From positions 1 through 64,000 of the forward strand of contig NZ_QVNQ01000014.1 of NCBI RefSeq assembly GCF_003432485.1: 64,000 nucleotides of DNA, read 5' to 3'. The position numbers were made by a program, and so were the translations under genes. The notes beneath the pieces were generated by a model. The model searched no databases. It saw nothing but the letters and a program-made list of their open reading frames with translations, and was not told where the DNA came from. The stretch comes from Actinomadura spongiicola. Lineage in GTDB: Bacteria > Actinomycetota > Actinomycetes > Streptosporangiales > Streptosporangiaceae. This document shows, piece after piece, positions 58,451 to 64,000 of this stretch. Position 1 is the stretch's first letter. Each line of letters starts with the position of its first letter.

Positions 58451-59994
58451 GACACCGCCCGGTGGTCGCGGGCGATCCGCCGGACCCGCCGCCGGTAGAG
58501 GCCGAGGGCGAGCAGACCGAAGGTGAGATGCGGTCGTCGTCCCTCGGCGGCCTGCCCGGCGGCCAGCGTGTCGATCAACTCCGGTTGCACGAGGTCCTCC
58601 AAGCTGTCGCGGTACTCGCGGACGAGGTCGACGAGGGGCCCGGAACGGAACCCCCGCTGATCCAGGTAGTGCGGGCCCGGCGGCTGTCGGGTTCCGGTGA
58701 GCCAGTAGGCGGGCGGGGGTCTACGGGCGAGCGTCCCGGCGCGGGACCCGGCCTCGGGGAACTCCAGCAGCGATGGCCACAGGCGCGCCACGCAGTACCG
58801 GTGCAGCCGACTTCCGAGTTTCCAGCGCCGGGGCAGCGCCCGGACGGCCCCGACCCAGCCGGGGTCGAGGAACGGCGCCCGCCATCGGACGTGCCCGTCC
58901 AGCGACGCCAGTTCGGCACTGATCTTGTGCCGGGCGTACTGGGTCAGGAAGAACTCGTCGGACCGGTCCAACGCCGACCCCGACCCACGAAGCGTCGAGG
59001 CGACCCGGTCCCGGACCGCCTCCGGGTGCAGCGCGTCGCGCAGCGCGGGATGGACCATCTCCAGTTCACGCGGGGTCAGCGGCACGGGGTACCGGCGCGT
59101 GACGATCTCGATGGCGCGACGTCCCGGCCACGCCGCCTGACGCAGGGCGGACAGCCCGCGGCCCGCCGCGTAATAGCCGCGGGCGTACTCGCCGCCCACC
59201 CCGAGCAGGATCGGTGTGCCGTGGTCACCGGCGGCGACCCGCAGATGTTCCAGGCCCGCGCGGCCGGTCAGGGGGAGGAGTCCGATGCCCGGGGCGTCGC
59301 CGTCCAGGGAGCCGTCCAGCAATGTCCGCGCCTCCACCCGTGTCACGACGAGCGGCAGGTCGTAGCGCCGGGCGATGGCCGAGGCGACCTCCCGGTCGAA
59401 CGAGCCCGGGACCCCGGAGACGAACAACGTGGGACGGTGCCCGAGACGCAGCAGCGCGGCGAGCAGCACCCGCGAGTCCAGCCCCCCGGACATCGACAGG
59501 CCGCATTCGGGACCGGCGTCCCCGCGAACGGCGTCGACCAGGGCGCGCACCGCCGCGTTCGCGTCGGGTTCGGCGGGGTCGGGCTCGGGTGCAGGACGGG
59601 ATTCGAGCCGGCCGTCCCCGCGAGTGGTGCTCACCGAACCGGGAGGCACCAGCCGGACGCCGGGATGGAACGTGTCGTCCCCGAGCGGATGCGCGTACAG
59701 GAGGAAATCCGCCACGGCCCGGTGGTTCCACGCGAAGGGCAGCGTGGCGGCGACGTCCGCGAGCCGACGGCCGTGCTCCGCGGGACCGGGCTCCGTGCGG
59801 CCGTGATGGTAGGCGACCGCGACGGAACGGGAGGAGACGATGACGTCCTCGTCCGCGCCCCGGGCGACGATGACGAAGGCGCCGCCCGTGCCCACCAACC
59901 GTTCGGCTCGTCCCTCGCGCAGCGCGACCCGGACCGCGTTCTCGTCCAGGCGGCAGTGCCCGTGGACTCGCACCGGACCGTCAGGTCCGTTCAC
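58447..59994 (-). CDS. Asparagine-synthetase-like enzyme in RiPP-like operon
   Basis: 515 residues from GTG 59994, overlapping the radical SAM stop (GTGA). The C-terminal synthetase domain has the PP-loop LSMSGGLDSRVLLAALL (Ser-Gly-Gly-Leu-Asp-Ser at 169-174) and a later GVGGEYARGYY region. The N-terminal amidotransferase half lacks the essential Cys2, so it cannot use glutamine. This combination is known from lasso peptide cyclases and beta-lactam synthetases, which adenylate a carboxylate and attack it with an amine. Here the substrate may be the short peptide encoded upstream, giving a macrolactam or other amide. Confidence 0.85.
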   Translation of the reverse strand: MNGPDGPVRVHGHCRLDENAVRVALREGRAERLVGTGGAFVIVARGADEDVIVSSRSVAVAYHHGRTEPGPAEHGRRLADVAATLPFAWNHRAVADFLLYAHPLGDDTFHPGVRLVPPGSVSTTRGDGRLESRPAPEPDPAEPDANAAVRALVDAVRGDAGPECGLSMSGGLDSRVLLAALLRLGHRPTLFVSGVPGSFDREVASAIARRYDLPLVVTRVEARTLLDGSLDGDAPGIGLLPLTGRAGLEHLRVAAGDHGTPILLGVGGEYARGYYAAGRGLSALRQAAWPGRRAIEIVTRRYPVPLTPRELEMVHPALRDALHPEAVRDRVASTLRGSGSALDRSDEFFLTQYARHKISAELASLDGHVRWRAPFLDPGWVGAVRALPRRWKLGSRLHRYCVARLWPSLLEFPEAGSRAGTLARRPPPAYWLTGTRQPPGPHYLDQRGFRSGPLVDLVREYRDSLEDLVQPELIDTLAAGQAAEGRRPHLTFGLLALGLYRRRVRRIARDHRAVS

Positions 59995-61124
59995 ACGCCC
60001 GCCTCCGCTTCGAGCGCCCCCAGCACCACGTCGACCACCGCCATCGTGTTCGCCTGGCAGGACCCGGTGACCGTGCTGGCGAACGTCCCGTTCTCGGTCC
60101 ACTTGTTGACCGCCGCGCCGCCACCGCACAGCCGGAAGTAGGAGCAGGTGTCACGGCACATCGACCGGCCCCGCTCGATGTCGGCGGCCAGCCGCCGGAA
60201 TCCCCGCGACCAGTCCGCCACGGCCAGCGTGACGTCCGGATCCAGCACGTTCCCCAGGACGAAGTCGTCGTAGTCGGGCGCCTTCCAGCCGAGCAGTTCC
60301 GGCGAGAAGCTGCTCATCCGGCCGTCGGTGTCCACGGAGATCAGGCACAGCGGCTCGACCTGGTCGTTGCGCGTCCCCGGGGCCGTCGAGAGGATCGCCT
60401 CCCGCGCGGCCGTGAACCGGCGCACCGGTATTCCGGTGCGTTCCTGCCAGCGGTACATCTCGGCCAGGAAGTCGGTGTAGGCGGCGCGGAACCCCTGCCG
60501 CCCGAACAGCTCCGAGCGGTGTTCGCCCTCGGTCTCCTCCGGGTTGAGCCCGACCGACGCGGGCCGCACGTCCTCCACGAACGACAGGTACTCCTCCCGG
60601 TGCGCCAGCGTCAGCTCGCTGATCACCGAGATGGTCCAGAAGGGGATGCCGCGTGAGCGGAGCACCTCGATGCCCGCCATGGTCCGCGTGTGGGTGCCCT
60701 TCCCCGCGCGGGTGCGCCGGTTGGCGTCGTGCAGGTCGGCCGGGCCGTCGACGCTGACGCCGACGTCGAAGCCGAACTCCTCGAACAGGTCGCACCACCG
60801 GTCGGTGACCAGCGTGCCGTTGGTCTGCAACGAGAAACGCACGTCCGTGAGCCCGCCGAGCGCGGCCCGCAGCGCGGCGCAGGCCTCCCGGTAGAAGGAG
60901 ATCGGCGCGGTCAGCGGCTCGCCCGCGTGCCACCTGATCTCCAGCCGGTCGTCCAGCAGTCCCGACGCGGCCAGCACACGGCCCGTCGCCTCGACCACGT
61001 CGAGGGACATCACCTTGCGGACGTCGCGGTCGGGCAGGTAGCAGTAGGCGCAGTCGATGTTGCAGAAGCCGGTCGGCTGGAGGATCACCCGCCGGATCGG
61101 GCCGTACTCGAACGACTCGGTCAT
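59991..61124 (-). CDS. Radical SAM/SPASM peptide maturase
   Basis: 377 residues. The radical SAM cluster motif is CNIDCAYCY (Cys21, Cys25, Cys28), followed by IRWHAGEPLTAPISFY and SVDGPADLHDANRR. The C-terminal SPASM part has Cys in EPLCLISVDTDGRMSSFSPE, in CRDTCSYFRLCGGG and near the end (GSCQANT), which would hold auxiliary FeS clusters. The QPTGFCNIDCAYCYLPDRD and WHAGEPL phrases are like GrrM/OscB-type maturases that form cyclophane crosslinks on aromatic residues. It overlaps the neighbouring genes at both ends (ATGA, GTGA). Likely modifies the C-terminal Trp-containing part of the upstream peptide. Confidence 0.92.
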   Translation of the reverse strand: MTESFEYGPIRRVILQPTGFCNIDCAYCYLPDRDVRKVMSLDVVEATGRVLAASGLLDDRLEIRWHAGEPLTAPISFYREACAALRAALGGLTDVRFSLQTNGTLVTDRWCDLFEEFGFDVGVSVDGPADLHDANRRTRAGKGTHTRTMAGIEVLRSRGIPFWTISVISELTLAHREEYLSFVEDVRPASVGLNPEETEGEHRSELFGRQGFRAAYTDFLAEMYRWQERTGIPVRRFTAAREAILSTAPGTRNDQVEPLCLISVDTDGRMSSFSPELLGWKAPDYDDFVLGNVLDPDVTLAVADWSRGFRRLAADIERGRSMCRDTCSYFRLCGGGAAVNKWTENGTFASTVTGSCQANTMAVVDVVLGALEAEAGV

Positions 61125-61966
61125 GCGAGCGCCGCCGCGCGGCGAGGCACCGAGTCCGGCAACCCGTTGATCGTCAGCAGGGAGACGTCCGGAAGGCCCT
61201 GGTCGTTGGTGGCGCCGTCGTGGATCGTGTTCTGGGTGTTGCACAGGTACGCCTGCCCCGGGGCCAGGCGCACGCGCAGCACCGGGTACTCGGGGAAGAG
61301 GCGGAAGAAGGTGTCCTTCAGCGCGATCGAGGACTCCGGTACCGGCTCCCCACGCTCGGCGAGCATCGCCAAAAGGCTCCGGACGGGAAGGTTGACGAAG
61401 TTCAGGTACCGGTCGGTGAACCCGACGTTGATCGAGCAGAGGGTCATCGCGCCCGCGCACTGGGCGAACGGAAGCCGTTGGTGGCTGTCGATGTGCAGCC
61501 CCATGTAGCCGTTGAGTCCCTCGTTGAAGCCGGTGGAGAGTTGGTCCGGACGGTGGACGACCACGTCGACGGCACCCAAAGACTCCGGCACGAGCCCCTG
61601 CCGTTCGTACAGCAGGCCGAGGGTCTTCTCCTGGAATTCGCGCAGCGCCGCCTGCTGGTCGTGGTCGGTGTCCGCGCCGGCGCCGACGCCCGGAAGCAGC
61701 CGCTCGTGGGCCTCCTTCACCATGTCCTCGCCGAAGTCGGTCACCGACACCGACGAGGCCAGGCCGACCGGTTCGGTGGGGAACAGCACGGCCGCCTCGT
61801 CCGGGCGCAACGGCCGCCAGTCGTCGCGCGCCACCACGGCTCCGGGCGCGGCGGGCTGGGACGCGGCGCCGTCCAGCGGACGTACGCCGGAACTGATCTC
61901 AACTCTGTCCTGCGTGCAGGAATCGGCCAACAGATTGACGCCGAACCCCCGGCGCAGCCCCGTCAT
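61121..61966 (-). CDS. 2OG-Fe(II)-oxygenase-like protein
   Basis: 281 residues. LNGYMGLHIDSHQRLPF gives a His158-x-Asp160 pair, and NTQNTIHDGATND gives His249, the spacing of a 2-oxoglutarate/Fe(II) facial triad. Double-stranded-helix phrases (LRVRLAPGQAYLCNTQN) surround the distal His. I do not recognise a close family and an Arg for 2-oxoglutarate is not obvious. It lies between the precursor-like peptide and the radical SAM gene (ATGA overlap), so it may hydroxylate or desaturate the peptide. An active oxygenase function is inference. Confidence 0.65.
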   Translation of the reverse strand: MTGLRRGFGVNLLADSCTQDRVEISSGVRPLDGAASQPAAPGAVVARDDWRPLRPDEAAVLFPTEPVGLASSVSVTDFGEDMVKEAHERLLPGVGAGADTDHDQQAALREFQEKTLGLLYERQGLVPESLGAVDVVVHRPDQLSTGFNEGLNGYMGLHIDSHQRLPFAQCAGAMTLCSINVGFTDRYLNFVNLPVRSLLAMLAERGEPVPESSIALKDTFFRLFPEYPVLRVRLAPGQAYLCNTQNTIHDGATNDQGLPDVSLLTINGLPDSVPRRAAALA

Positions 61967-62008
61967 CGATCACACTCTCTCCGTTGAACCCGTCGCGGCG
62001 TGGAGGGC

Positions 62009-62040
62009 GGTGCCCCGGGCGCGGCGCGGCCCGGGGCACC
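62009..62040 (-). terminator. Stem-loop between precursor-like peptide and maturation genes
   Basis: GGTGCCCCGGG, a 10-base loop, then CCCGGGGCACC: a perfect 11-bp stem nine bases after the peptide stop codon and about 40 bp before the oxygenase-like start. RiPP operons often have a partial terminator here so that precursor mRNA exceeds enzyme mRNA. Confidence 0.75.
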
Positions 62041-62048
62041 TCTCTCGG

Positions 62049-62240
62049 TCAGCTGTCCCACGCGCTCCATGGCGGGTTGCAGGAACCACGCTCGCTGAAG
62101 TCCAACTCGTCGTGGAGCCTTTGCACGCGGCCCTCGATCGTCATGTCAATGGAGCCGGGCTTGGCGGAGCTGCTCAACGGCGCGGAAGCCGCCCCGAGTC
62201 CCTCCAGCAGACTTCCCGCCAAATTGGTGTCCTTCTCCAC
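62049..62240 (-). CDS. Putative RiPP precursor peptide
   Basis: 63 residues from GTG 62240, chosen because GAGGTGA, a seven-base match to the 16S rRNA tail, precedes it at ideal spacing; an ATG at 62270 gives 73 residues but has no such site. The leader part (KDTNLAGSLLEGLG, then a Ser/Ala/Pro stretch and GRVQRLHDELDF) is followed by a distinct C terminus: SERGSCNPPWSAWDS. That tail holds the only two Trp and the only Cys, good targets for the radical SAM enzyme. It is first in the operon, followed by a stem-loop, and no other function is apparent. No homologue recognised. Confidence 0.65.
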   Translation of the reverse strand: MEKDTNLAGSLLEGLGAASAPLSSSAKPGSIDMTIEGRVQRLHDELDFSERGSCNPPWSAWDS

Positions 62241-62369
62241 CAACTCACCTCTTTTCGCGCGATACGCCATGAACGACGCAAAACTTACATGTGCCCGTTC
62301 ATGACCACCACAGCCCGCTCACCTCGCGTTTCTCACTGACCGTTAGCGGTCACACGTGTTTGGACACGC

Positions 62370-63446
62370 TCACCAAGTGCCGGGCGGACCGCCCTCCACC
62401 GGGCGCGACGATTTGATCTTGGTTCCGTCGATCAGATGGACGGTCTCGTCGACGATCACGGCGACCTTCCCTCCGGCCACCTCCACACCGGTCGTGGCAC
62501 CGGACTCGCCCCGCGGCAACTGCACCCGGCGAGTGACCGTTCCGGTGTCCATCGAGTACCAGAGCAGTCGATGCGACCGGCCATCGTGGACCAGCACCAG
62601 GACGTGCGCGCCGTCCGGTGCGTAGGCGGCGCTGCGCAACACCATTCCCGAGCCGAGAGAAACGGGACGGATATCACCATTCGCGGAGTCGAGCATCCGC
62701 AATTCGGCACCGTCGCTCACGCCCTCGGTCACGGACTCGAAGACGAGGTGCCGGGCGTCCGGCGCCCACCCGAGGGAACTGGCCCAGACCTTCGGAGGCA
62801 GGTCGACGACACGGCGGTCGCCCGTCGACGAATCGATGACGGTGATGACGTTGTGCGGCTGCCCGCCGCACGTCTGGCTGACGTAGGCGAACCCGCGTCC
62901 ACCAGGGGCGACGGCCAGGAGACCCGGCCCCTCGCCCAGCCGTCCCCGCAGGGAGGTCCGGGGCAGTTCGGTCAACGCGGCCGGGGTGCCGTCGGCTTTC
63001 AAGGTGAGGCCGTGGAAGCGGATCCGGCACGCGTCGGGGTCGGCGGTGGTGAGGACGAACGTCCTGTTGTCACCGGCACCGGCGGAATCACGGAAACCGG
63101 ACGAACCCCGGGGAGCGGCCACCTCGGCCACGAGCCTCCCGGTGTCGGCCTTCCGCACGTTCACGGCCATCCCGCCGGGAGGCCACGCGCCGTCGAGAAC
63201 GTACTCGGCGCCCATGTAGGACGCGAAGGAGAAGCGCGGCGGCGCGTCCCCCTCCTGGGACCACGGCGCGAGCACGACGAGCACGACGGCCGCCGCGACG
63301 GCGACGACCAGCCCGCCCAAGGGAACGACGCGCACACGCCGACGCCGCGTAGACGGCTCCGCCAGCGGTCGAAGGGACCGCGACTCGACCGTGTCGGCGC
63401 CCTCGGACAACGCCGAACGCAGGACATCCTCAAAGGGCGGGGTCAC
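62370..63446 (-). CDS. Membrane beta-propeller protein, partner of the ECF sigma factor
   Basis: 358 residues from GTG 63446, overlapping the sigma factor stop (GTGA). A cytoplasmic N terminus (1-37) with Arg-rich end is followed by one transmembrane helix (VVPLGGLVVAVAAAVVLVVL) and an outer beta-propeller with repeats such as LGWAPDARHLVFES and AAYAPDGAHVLVLVHDG. No zinc-type HxxxCxxC anti-sigma motif. Its coupling to a SigE-like sigma gene suggests it anchors or controls that factor, as membrane partners of ECF factors do. Confidence 0.78.
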   Translation of the reverse strand: MTPPFEDVLRSALSEGADTVESRSLRPLAEPSTRRRRVRVVPLGGLVVAVAAAVVLVVLAPWSQEGDAPPRFSFASYMGAEYVLDGAWPPGGMAVNVRKADTGRLVAEVAAPRGSSGFRDSAGAGDNRTFVLTTADPDACRIRFHGLTLKADGTPAALTELPRTSLRGRLGEGPGLLAVAPGGRGFAYVSQTCGGQPHNVITVIDSSTGDRRVVDLPPKVWASSLGWAPDARHLVFESVTEGVSDGAELRMLDSANGDIRPVSLGSGMVLRSAAYAPDGAHVLVLVHDGRSHRLLWYSMDTGTVTRRVQLPRGESGATTGVEVAGGKVAVIVDETVHLIDGTKIKSSRPVEGGPPGTW

Positions 63447-63928
63447 CGTTCCTCCTCGTACCGTCGCCGGAGCGCGTCCAGGCCCCGGGAGATGGTGGAC
63501 TTGACCGTGCCGGCCCGCACGCCCATAGCCGCGGCGATCTCCGCTTCGGACAGGTCGAGGTAGTAGCGCAGCACGATCGCCTCCCGCTGCCGGACGGGCA
63601 GCCCGACCAGGGCCTGGAGCACGCGGCGACGATCGTCGGCGAGCATCGCGTCGCTCTCGGCCGACCACACCGGCTGCGGGGCCTGGACGAGCCCGCGTGC
63701 GAGGGCGCGGCGGCGCAGCAGCGTCCGGCACGCGTTGAGCACGGAGGCGCGGGCGTAGGCGAGCAGTTCCGGCGGCGCGGCGGGCAGTCTTCCGGGTCCC
63801 CGGGCCGCGCGCCGGTGCAGCCGGGCGTACACGTCCTGGACGACGTCCTCGGCACCGGCCCGGTCGCCCGTGAGCAGCAGCGCCAGCCGGACGAGCGACA
63901 GATGGTGGTCACGGAAGAGGTCCGCCAC
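63443..63928 (-). CDS. ECF sigma factor (SigE-like), possibly running past the window edge
   Basis: At least 161 residues. Region 2 is LFRDHHLSLVRLALLLTGDRAGAEDVVQDVYARL and region 4 ALVGLPVRQREAIVLRYYLDLSEAEIAAAMGVRAGTVKS. GTG 63928 with a GAGG five bases upstream is a possible start, but the frame stays open to base 64000 and its codons look protein-like (Arg-, Glu- and Ala-rich), so the true start may be outside. It would direct RNA polymerase to stress genes and probably its own operon with the propeller protein. Confidence 0.88.
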   Translation of the reverse strand: MADLFRDHHLSLVRLALLLTGDRAGAEDVVQDVYARLHRRAARGPGRLPAAPPELLAYARASVLNACRTLLRRRALARGLVQAPQPVWSAESDAMLADDRRRVLQALVGLPVRQREAIVLRYYLDLSEAEIAAAMGVRAGTVKSTISRGLDALRRRYEEER

Positions 63929-64000
63929 CGCGTCCTCGGCCGCGTCCGGTGCCTCGGACGCCTCCCGATGGCCGGGGCGGCGGGCCGCCGCCGTCAGCGC

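Noticed and set aside
58447..62240. Reading the operon as a lasso peptide cluster
   Set aside because: The asparagine-synthetase-like protein fits, but there is no transglutaminase-like B protein or RRE. The peptide lacks the leader Thr at -2 and a Gly1 to Asp/Glu7-9 ring pattern.

Overview
The window is very GC-rich, with strongly GC-biased third codon positions, frequent GTG/TTG starts and ATGA/GTGA stop-start overlaps. Together with a SARP regulator, a type II polyketide set, iron boxes of the DtxR/IdeR type, acyl-CoA carboxylase epsilon and two ClpP genes, this points to a filamentous actinomycete, possibly Actinomadura or a relative. The genus cannot be fixed from this sequence alone.

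Left edge (1-6.8 kb): accessory and partly decayed DNA. It holds the end of an IS5-like transposase, a WYL regulator facing a small VOC protein across a perfect palindrome, a broken winged-helix gene, a lone HpaD-type ring-cleavage dioxygenase, an AraC regulator, a secreted endonuclease/exonuclease/phosphatase-fold protein, and about 900 bp with no intact gene.

Polyketide cluster (6.8-34.6 kb): a hybrid type I/type II aromatic polyketide cluster. One leftward operon (17.8 to 6.8 kb) encodes exporter, SRPBCC protein, P450, flavin monooxygenase, LLM-class oxidoreductase, KS-alpha, KS-beta, epoxide hydrolase and a metallo-beta-lactamase-fold protein, and ends in a broken biotin carboxylase. A second leftward operon (31.3 to 19.5 kb) encodes a discrete acyltransferase, a 2951-residue type I PKS, ketoreductase, two-domain aromatase/cyclase and ACP. 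The type I PKS reads KSQ-AT-ACP then KS-AT-DH-ER-KR-ACP, so it should make one short, fully reduced alpha-branched acyl group (2-methylbutyryl-like). That group is a plausible starter for the type II enzymes, handed over by a KAS III-like protein whose active Cys is Ser. A SARP gene and an atypical LuxR response regulator are the likely controllers. The acyl-CoA carboxylase genes at both ends are pseudogenes; the beta-subunit relic is a mosaic of blocks in alternating orientation, while the epsilon subunit is still intact.

Middle (35-45 kb): TetR/VOC pair, secreted S33-type peptidase, two-domain VOC protein, MFS plus beta-propeller pair, an exported dimethylformamidase-large-subunit-like protein, and a tandem duplication of a small secreted AMIN-like protein.

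Iron uptake (45-52.9 kb): a siderophore-binding lipoprotein with two ABC half-transporters whose nucleotide domains are degenerate in complementary ways, and an ATPase/two-permease importer. Each operon is preceded by an iron box.

Right part (53-64 kb): a two-gene clpP operon (one subunit lacks the catalytic Ser) next to a PopR/ClgR-like regulator ending in LAA; a lipoprotein; a membrane Ser/Thr kinase; then a compact, translationally coupled operon with a short peptide, a 2OG-oxygenase-like protein, a radical SAM/SPASM maturase, an asparagine-synthetase-like enzyme and a helical-repeat protein. This looks like a RiPP pathway of unrecognised class and is the best candidate here for a new system. 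The window ends in an ECF sigma factor with a membrane beta-propeller partner.
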